The notes: generated by a model not told the origin, from the letters alone. 40,881 bases of DNA from an uncultured Lachnospiraceae bacterium (GCA_934432885.1 CAKRYY010000027.1:1-40881); one strand, 5' to 3'. Counted from the first letter of the stretch, positions 23,298-31,888 are shown. Numbers and translations: made by a program.

Positions 23298-24297
23298 AGT
23301 CTACCAGCTCCTCTACCGTAAGATTTCTTTCCTTCAGATAATGCACCATCTTTTCTGCTGTGATGCTATCCTCCGGAAGCTGTAATATCATCTGTCCGTG
23401 TGCGATACCGCCAATATCCTTTGTATCTGCCAGCAGGATATTGACCGGAGCCTTACATGCCAGAACCATGTTGCTGATAACCGGTTCGTAGGAAGAATTT
23501 TCGGAAAATACGATGCGGATACAGCGTTTGCCCTTCATCAGAACATCCGACCTGCCATTTTGGAAAACCAGCTTCTGCGCCGCCTTTGTCTTTGGTCTGG
23601 AAAAGACCTCCTCAACGCTGCCGCTCTCTACCAGCTCGCCGTTGTCGATGATTGCGACCTGATTGCAGATTTCCTGTACCACTGCCATCTCATGTGTAAT
23701 AATGACTATCGTAATACCATACTTCTGATTGATTTCCTTAAGCAACGCCAGAATAGACTTGGTTGTCGTCGGGTCAAGCGCGCTTGTTGCCTCGTCGCAT
23801 AAAAGAATCTTCGGATTGTTTGCCAGCGCTCTCGCAATCGCAACTCTCTGCTTCTGTCCGCCGGAAAGCTGTGAAGGATATGCTTTTGCCTTCTCGGAAA
23901 GCCCTACCAGCTCAAGCAGCTCCTGCGCCCGCTTCTTTGCCTCCCGTCTGCTCTTTCCCACTATTTCCAGTGGAAAGCAGACATTGTCCAGAACGTTCCT
24001 CTGCATCAGCAGGTTAAAATGCTGAAAAATCATCGAAATCTCTGTTCTTGTCTTACGCAGTGCGCTCTCGCTTAATGTGCTTAAGTCCTGTCCCTCAATC
24101 AGCACTGTGCCGCTCGTAGGCTTTTCCAGAAAGTTTAAGCACCTTACTAATGTACTCTTTCCTGCGCCGCTCATACCGATGATGCCGCATATATTTCCTT
24201 TTTCAATGTCAAGATTGATTCCCCGAAGCGCCTCTACCGTATTTTCTCTGCCGATGAAGGTCTTCGTTACATCCTTGATCTGGATGATTGTTTCCAT
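23287..24297 (-). CDS. metN: Methionine ABC transporter ATP-binding protein
   Basis: 336 residues. ABC motifs: Walker A GMSGAGKST (41-49), signature LSGGQKQR (from 144), Walker B ILLCDEATSALD (from 164). The C-terminal ~90 residues form the NIL/ACT-like domain that lets MetN be inhibited by internal methionine. I chose the ATG at 24297, with AGAGGTGG seven to eight bases upstream; the longer frame to 24372 adds 25 residues not found in the family. A LysR-type gene lies 189 nt upstream, and the gap has a promoter with a regulator-like palindrome but no SAM riboswitch. It powers the uptake done by MetI and MetQ. Confidence 0.94.
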   Translation of the reverse strand: METIIQIKDVTKTFIGRENTVEALRGINLDIEKGNICGIIGMSGAGKSTLVRCLNFLEKPTSGTVLIEGQDLSTLSESALRKTRTEISMIFQHFNLLMQRNVLDNVCFPLEIVGKSRREAKKRAQELLELVGLSEKAKAYPSQLSGGQKQRVAIARALANNPKILLCDEATSALDPTTTKSILALLKEINQKYGITIVIITHEMAVVQEICNQVAIIDNGELVESGSVEEVFSRPKTKAAQKLVFQNGRSDVLMKGKRCIRIVFSENSSYEPVISNMVLACKAPVNILLADTKDIGGIAHGQMILQLPEDSITAEKMVHYLKERNLTVEELVDYVE

Positions 24298-24403
24298 TCC
24301 GCCACCTCTTTGCCTTATCGTATCTTCTGTCATTAACTCATGCAGTATAGCACACTTCCTGTGGCTTCGCAAATGCAGAAGTACGTGTCGGATTGTGATT
24401 ATC

Positions 24404-24432
24404 AGTATATCCCCTCAATTCCTACTTGAAAA
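24404..24432 (-). promoter_or_regulatory. Candidate promoter of metNIQ
   Basis: TTTTCA (24432-24427), 17-bp spacer, TATACT (24409-24404) on the minus strand, transcription start expected near 24397. A second possible pair is TTGCGA (24372-24367) with TATACT (24349-24344), also 17 bp apart and nearer the gene. Confidence 0.45.
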
Positions 24433-24454
24433 ATATAAAATACCCTCAATTTGC

Positions 24455-24471
24455 TATAGTTTAAAACTATA
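24455..24471. promoter_or_regulatory. Perfect palindrome, probable LysR-type operator before metNIQ
   Basis: TATAGTTT-A-AAACTATA is a perfect 8-1-8 inverted repeat containing the T-N11-A pattern of LysR-type sites. Its centre is about 66 bp upstream of the start expected from the promoter at 24404-24432, the usual place of an activator site. The LysR gene itself ends 16 bp away. Confidence 0.55.
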
Positions 24472-24486
24472 TCAAATATATCAATC

Positions 24487-25416
24487 CTAATTTCCTGTAT
24501 TATCATCAGCAGCATTTTCAGGAATATAGCGCTTAAGCGCTTCCATATATGCCTGTCCATAGCGGCTCAGAGCCATATTTTTCTGCGTCACGGTAACAAT
24601 CCGCATATATTCATCTACCGCAAGCGGTCTTGCGATAATGCTCTCGCCGTTTAACTCCTTGCTGATAACGCCGGAGCTGACCGTATACCCATTTAAGCCA
24701 ATCATCAGATTAAACAGCGTCGCACGGTCGCTGACCCGGATATTCTTACGTCGGTCTAAGGTGCTTAAAATTTCTTCCGAAAAATAGAAAGCATTGTAAG
24801 CGCCCTGTTCAAAGGACAGATAGGGATAATCCTCAAGCTCCTCCAGCGTCAGTATCTTATGGTCTGCAAGCGGATGGCTGCAGCAGATAAATACATGGGG
24901 CCTTACACAGAACAGCTCATGCCACTGCAATTCATTCTGCCGCATCAGCTTTTGCAGCACCTCTTCATTTCTGGAGGAAGTATACAAAATGCCGATTTCG
25001 CTCTTTAAGCGGCTCACATCCTCTATAATTTCATAGGTCTGTGTCTCACGCAGCGTAAAATCATATTTCGCCCCGCCAAACTCACGGATAACATCCACAA
25101 ATGCGTTGACGGCAAAGGAATAGTGCTGGCAGGACACGGAGAAATGCGGGCTCTGCTGCTTTTTATGCAGAAATTTTTCCTCCAAAAGGCTTGTCTGCTC
25201 CAGAATCTGTCTGGCATAGGATAAAAACAAGTCTCCCTCATTGGAAACGGAAACGCCCTTATTGGTCCGGTTGAAAATGGTTATCTGCATCTCCTTTTCC
25301 AGCTCCCGCACCGCATTTGTCAGACTGGGCTGTGAAATAAAAAGCCGCCTTGCCGCTTCCGTAATATTTCCGGTTTCCGCTACCGTCACTACATATCTGA
25401 GCTGCTGTAATGTCAT
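24487..25416 (-). CDS. LysR family transcriptional regulator
   Basis: 309 residues. N-terminal winged HTH: MTLQQLRYVVTVAETGNITE, then AARRLFISQPSLTNAVRELE, with a substrate-binding domain from about residue 90. GGGAGG lies seven to eight bases before the start. It precedes metN on the same strand and is divergent from the carbamate kinase gene (126 nt away). The palindrome just after its stop, ahead of the metNIQ promoter, suggests that it controls methionine uptake in response to a sulfur metabolite, in the way of YtlI/CysL-type regulators; this is inferred from position. It could also control arcC. Confidence 0.9.
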   Translation of the reverse strand: MTLQQLRYVVTVAETGNITEAARRLFISQPSLTNAVRELEKEMQITIFNRTNKGVSVSNEGDLFLSYARQILEQTSLLEEKFLHKKQQSPHFSVSCQHYSFAVNAFVDVIREFGGAKYDFTLRETQTYEIIEDVSRLKSEIGILYTSSRNEEVLQKLMRQNELQWHELFCVRPHVFICCSHPLADHKILTLEELEDYPYLSFEQGAYNAFYFSEEILSTLDRRKNIRVSDRATLFNLMIGLNGYTVSSGVISKELNGESIIARPLAVDEYMRIVTVTQKNMALSRYGQAYMEALKRYIPENAADDNTGN

Positions 25417-25479
25417 TGCCTTCCTCCCTTTTTAAAAAATATATATCATACATATTATACAATAAAATATTCCCTGTGG

Positions 25480-25508
25480 TGTACAAACACTGCGATTTTT
25501 GCTATACT
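25480..25508 (+). promoter_or_regulatory. Promoter of the carbamate kinase gene
   Basis: TGTACA (25480-25485), 17-bp spacer, TATACT (25503-25508), 34 nt before the start codon. Confidence 0.5.
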
Positions 25509-25542
25509 GTAACTATCTTTAACGAAAACAGAGGGTCTGATT

Positions 25543-26478
25543 ATGGAAAAAAGAAAAGCAGTCATTTCACTTGGCCATGAGGCACTTGGCTATACTACCA
25601 CTGAACAATGGGACGCTGTCCGCAAAACGGCAAAGGCGCTCGCAGATTTGGCGCAGTCCGATTACCAGCTTACCATCACACATTCCAACGGTCCGCAGGT
25701 TGGCATGATTCACAAGGCAATGACCGAGCTGCGCCGTGTCAATCCTGATTATACGCCGGTTCCCATGTGTGTCTGCTCCGCTATGAGCCAGGGTTATGTA
25801 GGCTATGATATTCAAAATTCCCTTCGCTCCGAGCTTCTTTCCAGAGGGGTTTCCACACCGGTCAGCACAATCCTGACACAGGTAACCGTCGATCCTTATG
25901 ATGAAGCCTTCTATGAGCCTAATAAAATCATTGGCAGATATATGACAAAGGAAGAGGCAGATGCCGAGCTGCGCAAGGGCAATTATGTAACAGAAGAGCC
26001 TGGCAGGGGCTTCCGCCGTATCGTAGCAGCTCCAAAGCCTATTGATATTGTAGAAATCGATGCCATCCGCACCCTTGCTGATGCAGGACAGATTGTAATT
26101 GCCTGTGGCGGCGGTGGAATTCCTGTCATCGAACAGCAGCACAACCTAAAAGGCGCTTCTGCCGTCATCGAAAAGGATTCTATCGCGGGCAAGCTTGCCT
26201 GTGATTTGGAAGCCGACCTGCTTATCATCCTGACCGGCGTAGAGCAGGTATACCGCAATTTCGGCACCGCTAAGCAGTCCGGCATTGCTTCACTGCGTAC
26301 CTTTGAAGCCCAGAAGCTGATTGAAGAAGGACAGTTTGGCGCCGGCGATATGCTTCCAAAGATTGAAGCTGCAATCGCTTATCTGGAAAAGGTACCGCAG
26401 GGCAGAGTTCTGATTACCTCTATCTCCTGCGCATCCGATGCCATGAAAGGCAAAACAGGCACTGTTATCACAAGATAA
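25543..26478 (+). CDS. arcC: Carbamate kinase, variant N-terminal motif
   Basis: 311 residues, normal for the family. It interconverts carbamoyl phosphate plus ADP with carbamate plus ATP, usually the last energy-yielding step of arginine, agmatine or purine breakdown. Clear motifs: HSNGPQVGMIHKAM, SAMSQGYVGYDIQNSLRSEL, GRGFRRIVAAPKPIDIVE, IACGGGGIPVIE, VIEKDSIAGKLACDLEAD and GDMLPKIEAAI. The first loop, normally close to ALGGNAL, reads SLGHEALGY, so the second Gly and the Asn are replaced by His and Glu. GAGGGT precedes the ATG. No arcA, arcB or other catabolic gene is adjacent, so the source of carbamoyl phosphate is unknown. It ends 13 nt from the convergent HAD gene. Confidence 0.88.
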   Translation: MEKRKAVISLGHEALGYTTTEQWDAVRKTAKALADLAQSDYQLTITHSNGPQVGMIHKAMTELRRVNPDYTPVPMCVCSAMSQGYVGYDIQNSLRSELLSRGVSTPVSTILTQVTVDPYDEAFYEPNKIIGRYMTKEEADAELRKGNYVTEEPGRGFRRIVAAPKPIDIVEIDAIRTLADAGQIVIACGGGGIPVIEQQHNLKGASAVIEKDSIAGKLACDLEADLLIILTGVEQVYRNFGTAKQSGIASLRTFEAQKLIEEGQFGAGDMLPKIEAAIAYLEKVPQGRVLITSISCASDAMKGKTGTVITR

Positions 26479-26491
26479 CAGCGCCCGCCAG

Positions 26492-27130
26492 TTACGCTTC
26501 CACCAACGCGAAAATATCTGAAAACTTCGTTATTTTCAAGGCTGCTTCCGGCACCTTGCCAAATCCATAGGAAGCAAAAATAAAGGGAATCCCTGCGAGG
26601 CGTGCCGCCTCGCAGTCGCCCATCGTATCTCCGATATATGCCGCCTGCGCTCTGTCAATTCCATTTCGCTCCATAAGGAGCTTTATCGTTTCTCCCTTAC
26701 AGGTTCCCGTATTTCCAAAGCACTCATGGTCGCGGATAAAGCCCCCAATTTTATTCTTCTCCATAACCAGTTCAATATAACCGCACTGGCAGTTGCTTAC
26801 AATATAGAGTGCATGCTTTGCAGAAAGCTCCCTTATGCCATCCAAAACACCTGGATAGGAAATATCCTCCCTGTTATCTGCAAGCAGCTCCTGCTCATAC
26901 CTACAGCATAAGTCAAGCAGCTCCTGCCGCTTTTTCATATCCGTCACATCTCCAAATAGATGGTCTGCAATGACGTCCATCGGCTGTCCAAATTCCCGCT
27001 GAAGCACCTGCGGCGTAATTACCGCATTGGAATATCCGGTTTCTGTAATTGCACAGTTCCAGCCTCTTGCAACAATCGGCGTTGAATTCCAGATGGTTCC
27101 GTCTACATCAAAAATCAGATTCTTTATCAT
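26492..27130 (-). CDS. HAD family hydrolase, phosphoglycolate-phosphatase-like
   Basis: 212 residues. HAD motif I is NLIFDVDGTIWNS with the two aspartates at the N-terminus, motif II is near YIVSNCQ, motif III Lys is in GTCKGETIKLL, and motif IV is YIGDTMGDCEAA. The helical cap lies between residues 15 and 85. Such proteins remove phosphate from small metabolites; the substrate is not predictable. The start at 27130 overlaps the lspA stop as ATGA and has GGAGGGAG upstream; the longer frame to 27181 lies inside lspA. It is the last gene of the S8 peptidase-lspA-HAD group. Confidence 0.9.
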   Translation of the reverse strand: MIKNLIFDVDGTIWNSTPIVARGWNCAITETGYSNAVITPQVLQREFGQPMDVIADHLFGDVTDMKKRQELLDLCCRYEQELLADNREDISYPGVLDGIRELSAKHALYIVSNCQCGYIELVMEKNKIGGFIRDHECFGNTGTCKGETIKLLMERNGIDRAQAAYIGDTMGDCEAARLAGIPFIFASYGFGKVPEAALKITKFSDIFALVEA

Positions 27131-27582
27131 AAGCTCTCCCTCCGAGCGCAGACATACAGCACTGCGCCTATCATAATGCAAAAGTCAGACAAATTAAATA
27201 CCACGCGTCTAAGGCGCTGCCATTTTACGCCGAAGCTGAAGTAATCCACAACATACTTACGCCGCAGTCTGTCATACGTATTGCTGAAAGCTCCGCCCAG
27301 CAAAAGGGAAAGTCCCGCCTTCAAAAGCCCGTTGCCCTTCTGTCCAAGCGTCAGTACAAAAAATGCAAAAATAACTGCCGTCAGCAAAAACGATACCGCC
27401 GCAACAAGAGGCCGCACCTTCTCGCCCAGATTTAAAAATGCCCCATAATTATGATATTTCCGAAGCAGCAGCCTGCCGCCAAGCACCGGCGTATCCTCGC
27501 CCTCTATCCTCTTTTTCTCTATGTGGTTTTTTAATAAAAGCTCCAGCAGAAAAATACCTGCTATGATTCCAAGATATATCAT
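27127..27582 (-). CDS. lspA: Signal peptidase II (lipoprotein signal peptidase), divergent
   Basis: 151 residues with four membrane segments, normal for LspA. The family pattern is present in altered form: KYHNYGAFLNLGEK replaces the usual N-x-GAAFS stretch, and GGAFSNTYDRLRRKYVVDYF and VFNLSDFCIMIGA hold the expected catalytic aspartates Asp113 and Asp133. The enzyme cuts signal peptides of prolipoproteins after lipidation; MetQ and the sugar-binding lipoprotein of this window would be substrates of such an enzyme. The N-terminal half deviates enough that this may be a second, specialised LspA. It starts 29 nt after the S8 peptidase gene with a GGAAG site and overlaps the HAD gene by 4 nt. 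Confidence 0.8.
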   Translation of the reverse strand: MIYLGIIAGIFLLELLLKNHIEKKRIEGEDTPVLGGRLLLRKYHNYGAFLNLGEKVRPLVAAVSFLLTAVIFAFFVLTLGQKGNGLLKAGLSLLLGGAFSNTYDRLRRKYVVDYFSFGVKWQRLRRVVFNLSDFCIMIGAVLYVCARRESL

Positions 27583-27611
27583 GCTTTCTTCCGTATCCTT
27601 TCAAAATCCTT

Positions 27612-29327
27612 TTAAAACAGCCCGGCAAGCTCCTGAAATGTCCTCTGCACATTGATTTTTCCAAGTCCCCATTCCCTGCTTGGATAGGAAGTGCCGCTCT
27701 CCCGCACCGCGCCAAGCGCCAGATAATATTTTAACTCACGTCCCGTCGCAAGCGGATAATTTCCTTCTACTACTGCCCACTGCATCATCTGCGCCGCTGC
27801 TCCCGCAGCAAGCGCCGCCGCAAGGCTGCTGCCCGTCCGCCGCCCAAGGGAGGTCGGAATCTCTACGCCGGGCGCTGCAAATTCCGGTTTTGCTCTTCTG
27901 TCTGCCGTAAAACCACGCCCTGATTTTTCATAAAAGCCGCCGCTTTCATCATCGTACGCAGTAATGGATATTGCTCCTGATGCCATAGAAGGCTCCGTCA
28001 GCGTCGTATCTGGCTCCGGTCTTAAAAAATAAGTATCACTGCCGAGAAAAGTATCGATTGGAAGCCAGATATGGTATCTAATGCCGTTTTGCAGAAGCGC
28101 CTCCACATCAATCGTAAGTGTCCAGACGCCCGGAGTCGGATTTTCAAACCGCAGCAGCAAAAGCCGCATACCGGAGCTTTCCTCCACCGGCGTTCCCCGC
28201 ACCGTAAGCAGGGTTTTATCAAATACAAAGCGGTACTCCTGTACCCGCACGCTCCTGCCGTCGATGCCGCTGATCAGCTCTCCGCCCGGAGTCCGTACCG
28301 TTAAGCTGAATCTGCTCGGCGCTTCCGACCATACCTCCATCAAAAAGCCCCGTCCGCCTTCTCCGACGCGCAGCTCTGCGGTCTGCGTCCGTCCCTGCGT
28401 GGACAGTCCCTGAACATGATGCCCCGATGCGCCTTCATTTCCGCCGCAGATTACCGCAGCCCTGCTCCGCCTGCCAGTAACTGCATTTAAGTAACGGTCC
28501 AACAGTGAGGTCCCCGTATGGCTGCCATAACTCGTTCCAATGCCCAGACAAAGAATGAGCGGTCTTTGCAGCGCAACGGCATAACGTTCCGCATATCTGA
28601 CCGCCATCATAATGTCCGTTTCCGAATAGGCATCTGCCCCTTCCGGCAGCAGATAATAATCCCGTAGATACTGCTTTGCCTGCCGCAGCTTTACCACTAC
28701 GAGCTGCGCATCCGGCGCTGCTCCTGTAAATGTCCTGCCGCCATTTATCCTGCTGCCTGCCGCAGTGCTTGCCATCGCCGTTCCATGTCCGGATTCATCC
28801 CAGCTTTTCACCAGCATACGCGGGCTTTCTGCACGCAGTGCTTCGTTAATCTGCTCTCTTGTATATTCTGTTCCATAAAGGAAATCTTCGGGGGCTTCTC
28901 CATCTGAGAGTGTCTGATCCCAGATAGAGAGAATCCTGCTCTCGCCATAAGCATCCAGAAACGCTTCCTGCGTATAGCGGATTCCGGTATCCAAAAATGC
29001 AATTACCACGCCTCGTCCCGTGAGAGAAAGCGGCGGCTCCTGCACCTGCAAAATCCCCGCATCCGCCAGCGCAAAGGTATCAAAGCCCACGCCTGCGCCT
29101 ATCTCCTGCTGCATCAGCCCATAGCATTTTGGAATCTCATAATAGGGAAGACTGTTCATCTGCGGCATATCGCCTGCAAGCATCCTGTAATATACAATGC
29201 TGATACCATCTCCGACCGGCGTAATGCAGTAATCCGCGCCTTCCCGCTGTCCGCTGCCCGCCAAAGGCTCATAATCCAGCAAAAGCTCCCAATAATCCTC
29301 CGACAGTATCTTTTCCCTGCATGTCAT
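27612..29327 (-). CDS. S8 family subtilisin-like peptidase, Csp-like
   Basis: 571 residues, the size of the clostridial Csp germination proteases. The triad is complete: Asp113 (VIAFLDTGIRY), His181 (DESGHGTAMAS) and Ser501 (RTGSSLAAALAAGA), with the oxyanion Asn297 in CGGNEGASG. The ~150-residue beta-rich insert between His and Ser (about 305-445) is the Csp-type jelly-roll. No signal peptide is visible, so it acts inside the cell or leaves by another route. The motif around Ser is GSS where most subtilisins have GTS. Start: GTG at 29333 or ATG at 29327; neither has a good ribosome binding site, and I use the ATG. Many Lachnospiraceae carry several such genes, so a role in spore germination is not certain. 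It leads into lspA and the HAD gene. Confidence 0.87.
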   Translation of the reverse strand: MTCREKILSEDYWELLLDYEPLAGSGQREGADYCITPVGDGISIVYYRMLAGDMPQMNSLPYYEIPKCYGLMQQEIGAGVGFDTFALADAGILQVQEPPLSLTGRGVVIAFLDTGIRYTQEAFLDAYGESRILSIWDQTLSDGEAPEDFLYGTEYTREQINEALRAESPRMLVKSWDESGHGTAMASTAAGSRINGGRTFTGAAPDAQLVVVKLRQAKQYLRDYYLLPEGADAYSETDIMMAVRYAERYAVALQRPLILCLGIGTSYGSHTGTSLLDRYLNAVTGRRSRAAVICGGNEGASGHHVQGLSTQGRTQTAELRVGEGGRGFLMEVWSEAPSRFSLTVRTPGGELISGIDGRSVRVQEYRFVFDKTLLTVRGTPVEESSGMRLLLLRFENPTPGVWTLTIDVEALLQNGIRYHIWLPIDTFLGSDTYFLRPEPDTTLTEPSMASGAISITAYDDESGGFYEKSGRGFTADRRAKPEFAAPGVEIPTSLGRRTGSSLAAALAAGAAAQMMQWAVVEGNYPLATGRELKYYLALGAVRESGTSYPSREWGLGKINVQRTFQELAGLF

Positions 29328-29394
29328 GCACACAACCCATTCTTCGTATTCTTACTTCATACTATGAAAAATGTGCCGCTTCGTTATCATGTCC

Positions 29395-30948
29395 TTAATC
29401 CTGTTCCTTTTCCGGTATTTTTTTCATCTGGTCGATTTCATCAAAGGAATAGCCGTCCTTCCTTATGTCAATTACCGGTCCTCCAGTTCCCTCTACATAT
29501 TCCCGTGTAATTGTTACCCTGCCGATATTATCATCCTTGGGAATCTCATACATAATGTCAAGCATGAATTCTTCGATAATTGCGCGCAGCGCTCTCGCTC
29601 CGGTGTCGCGCTTCATCGCCTTTTCCGCGATTGCCATAAGCGCGCCGTCATCAAATTCCAGCTTTACCTCATCTAATGCAAGGAGCTTTTGGTACTGCTT
29701 GAGGATTGCATTTTTCGGCTCCTTCAAAATACGCACCAGCATTTCCTTTGACAGTCCGTCAAGTGTATACAGAATCGGGAGTCTGCCTAAAAATTCCGGA
29801 ATCATGCCGAATTTTTTCAAATCCTCTATCGTTACCTTGCTTAAAATATTTTTATCCTTATCATATTTATCCTTAAGCTCTGCATTATAGCCGATAGAAG
29901 TCTGTTTATTCAGCCTCTGCTTAATAATTTCCTCCAAATCAGGAAAAGCACCGCCGCAGATAAACAGAATATTTCTCGTATTTACCGTTGCCAGAGGCAC
30001 CATCGCATTTTTGCTGTTCGCGCCGACAGGCACCTCTACCTCTGCGCCCTCCAAAAGCCGCAGCATTCCCTGCTGTACAGACTCGCCGCTGACATCGCGG
30101 GAGGTCGTATTTTTCTTTTTTGCAATCTTGTCAATTTCGTCGATAAAGATAATTCCCTTTTCCGCCCGCTCCACATCATTTTCCGCAGCAGCAAGCAGCT
30201 TGGATACTACGCTTTCAATGTCGTCACCGATATAGCCGGCCTCCGTTAAGGAGGTGGCGTCTGCAAGCGCCAGCGGCACGTCCAAAAGCCGCGCCAGCGT
30301 CTTAACCAGATACGTCTTGCCGCAGCCGGTCGGTCCAATCATCAGCATATTGGATTTCTCGATTTCAATTTCATCCATCGTATCCGTCGCCACTCTTTTG
30401 TAATGATTGTATACCGCAACGGAAATTACTTTTTTGGCATGCTCCTGTCCTACGATATACTCATCGAGCTGCGCCTTGATTTTATGCGGCGCAGGAATAT
30501 TCCTGATGTCAAGTACAGGCTGCCCTTCCTTTTTTTCCCGCTTCTTTTTCAGCTTCTGCTTATTGGGAATTCCGCCCTCGCCCTGCAAATCTGCAATATT
30601 GACAAAGCTGATATTCGGAAAGCCTTTCCCATTTTTACCCATATTTTCAAAGGGATTGTTTCCAAGCATCCCCTGGTAATCAAACTGACTGACCGTATCC
30701 ATCGTTTTGTGCATACAGTCATTGCAGACGCAGATATGATTGGGAAGCTTAAACATCTTTCCAGCCTTGCTCTCCGGGCGACGGCAGATAAAGCAGACGT
30801 CCTCATAATCGCTTTCGTCATGGTCCGTCTGCTTCTCTGTATTCTGGGTTTCGGAGTCCACCGCAGCTGCGTTTGTATCTCCGCTTTCCTCTATTTCATT
30901 TTTGAATTCATCATTTTCTATTTCATCATGCTCGCGGTAGTCTGTCAT
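29395..30948 (-). CDS. clpX: ClpX-type AAA+ unfoldase with extended N-terminus and altered IGF loop
   Basis: 517 residues, about 90 more than usual ClpX. An acidic 50-residue N-terminal extension comes first. The zinc-binding domain follows, with Cys52/Cys55 (CFICRRPES) and Cys75/Cys78 (VCNDCMHKT), then an unusually long linker (about 85-150, with KQKLKKKREKKEG) and the AAA+ domain: Walker A GPTGCGKT (205-212), Walker B IIFIDEIDKI (from 266), sensor/arginine segment PEFLGRLPI. The pore loop is GYIG instead of GYVG. The ClpP-docking tripeptide is IGY (352-354) instead of IGF. ClpX unfolds tagged proteins and feeds them to ClpP. No clpP, tig or lon gene is adjacent. It has its own promoter and an AAAGGAG site. 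It may be a second, specialised ClpX. Confidence 0.88.
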   Translation of the reverse strand: MTDYREHDEIENDEFKNEIEESGDTNAAAVDSETQNTEKQTDHDESDYEDVCFICRRPESKAGKMFKLPNHICVCNDCMHKTMDTVSQFDYQGMLGNNPFENMGKNGKGFPNISFVNIADLQGEGGIPNKQKLKKKREKKEGQPVLDIRNIPAPHKIKAQLDEYIVGQEHAKKVISVAVYNHYKRVATDTMDEIEIEKSNMLMIGPTGCGKTYLVKTLARLLDVPLALADATSLTEAGYIGDDIESVVSKLLAAAENDVERAEKGIIFIDEIDKIAKKKNTTSRDVSGESVQQGMLRLLEGAEVEVPVGANSKNAMVPLATVNTRNILFICGGAFPDLEEIIKQRLNKQTSIGYNAELKDKYDKDKNILSKVTIEDLKKFGMIPEFLGRLPILYTLDGLSKEMLVRILKEPKNAILKQYQKLLALDEVKLEFDDGALMAIAEKAMKRDTGARALRAIIEEFMLDIMYEIPKDDNIGRVTITREYVEGTGGPVIDIRKDGYSFDEIDQMKKIPEKEQD

Positions 30949-30988
30949 GTATTTTCTCCTTTAAGCCTGTTTGCCTTTATTTATAGGT

Positions 30989-31017
30989 ATTATACTTCCC
31001 TGTGGCAAAATCGGCAA
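30989..31017 (-). promoter_or_regulatory. Promoter of clpX
   Basis: TTGCCG (31017-31012), 17-bp spacer, TATAAT (30994-30989) on the minus strand, about 40 nt before the start codon. No CtsR or CIRCE-type operator is visible. Confidence 0.6.
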
Positions 31018-31037
31018 GAAGAAGATACTTCCTGTTT

Positions 31038-31877
31038 TTATTCCTTTACCGCTCCCTGTGTCAGTCCCTGCACAATATACTTCTGGACGATGGCAAAAAA
31101 GATTACCGTCGGAATCAGTGCAATCATGCAGGCAGCCGACATCTGTCCCCAGTCAATGCTGTATTTCCCGATGAAGGCGTTAATCGCCACCGGAATTGTC
31201 TTTAGGGAATTGCTGTTGATGAACATAATGCCTGCAAGCAGCTCATTCCATGCACCGGTAAAGGCAAATACAAAGGTTGCCACGATTCCGGGGAATAAAA
31301 CCGGCATAACCACCCTGAAAAACGCCTGCTTCCGGTTGCATCCGTCCACCATCGCTGCTTCCTCCAAGGATACGGGAATCCGTTCAAAGAATCCACGCAG
31401 CGTAATCAGGCAGAACGGCGTATTAAATACCGTATATAAAATAATCAGGCTTTGCAGGGTATTGTTCAGCCGAAGCTTTCCAAAAATCATAAACATCGGG
31501 ATAAAGAGCAAAATCGTCGGTATCATCTGCGATACAAGCAACGCCCCAAGCAAAACGGTCTTGCCTTTAAAACGGTAGCGCGCAAGCGCATAGCCGCCCG
31601 CAAGGGAAAACAGCAGTACCAGCGCAGAGGCAGACAGGGTCACGATCAGACTGTTTTTCAGATAAACGCCAAACTTCGTCGTCTGAAACAGCTTTTGGTA
31701 ATTTTCAGTTGTGAACGCCTGTGGCCAGTAGGTTACCTGCAGGGCATTGATTTCCGGATTGGTCTTAAAGGAGGTAATGAACAGCCAGTAAAGAGGCAGC
31801 AGCACCGCCAGCAGGAAACATGCCAGAATCAAAAAACGTACCGTGCCAAGTAGGATACTCTTATATTTCCGTTTCAT
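31038..31877 (-). CDS. CUT1 sugar-type ABC transporter permease, MalG-like
   Basis: 279 residues with six membrane segments. The ATPase-contact motif is EEAAMVDGCNRKQAFFRVVM, followed by PVLFPGIVATFVFAFTGAWN, typical of MalG-type permeases. It pairs with the MalF-like permease 11 nt upstream to form the channel. GGAGGG lies five or so bases before the start. It is the last gene of the operon that begins with the PLP enzyme; no ATPase gene follows, so a shared MsmX-type ATPase encoded elsewhere probably drives transport, as in many Gram-positive CUT1 systems. Confidence 0.93.
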   Translation of the reverse strand: MKRKYKSILLGTVRFLILACFLLAVLLPLYWLFITSFKTNPEINALQVTYWPQAFTTENYQKLFQTTKFGVYLKNSLIVTLSASALVLLFSLAGGYALARYRFKGKTVLLGALLVSQMIPTILLFIPMFMIFGKLRLNNTLQSLIILYTVFNTPFCLITLRGFFERIPVSLEEAAMVDGCNRKQAFFRVVMPVLFPGIVATFVFAFTGAWNELLAGIMFINSNSLKTIPVAINAFIGKYSIDWGQMSAACMIALIPTVIFFAIVQKYIVQGLTQGAVKE

Positions 31878-31888
31878 GCAATCCCTCC

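Noticed and set aside
24298..24486. SAM riboswitch or T-box before metN
   Set aside because: The conserved S-box and T-box elements are absent; only promoter-like boxes and a palindrome are visible.
30403..31578. 391-residue plus-strand reading frame antisense to clpX and a permease gene
   Set aside because: It is a mirror of two strong genes on the other strand, shows no family features and has no ribosome binding site.
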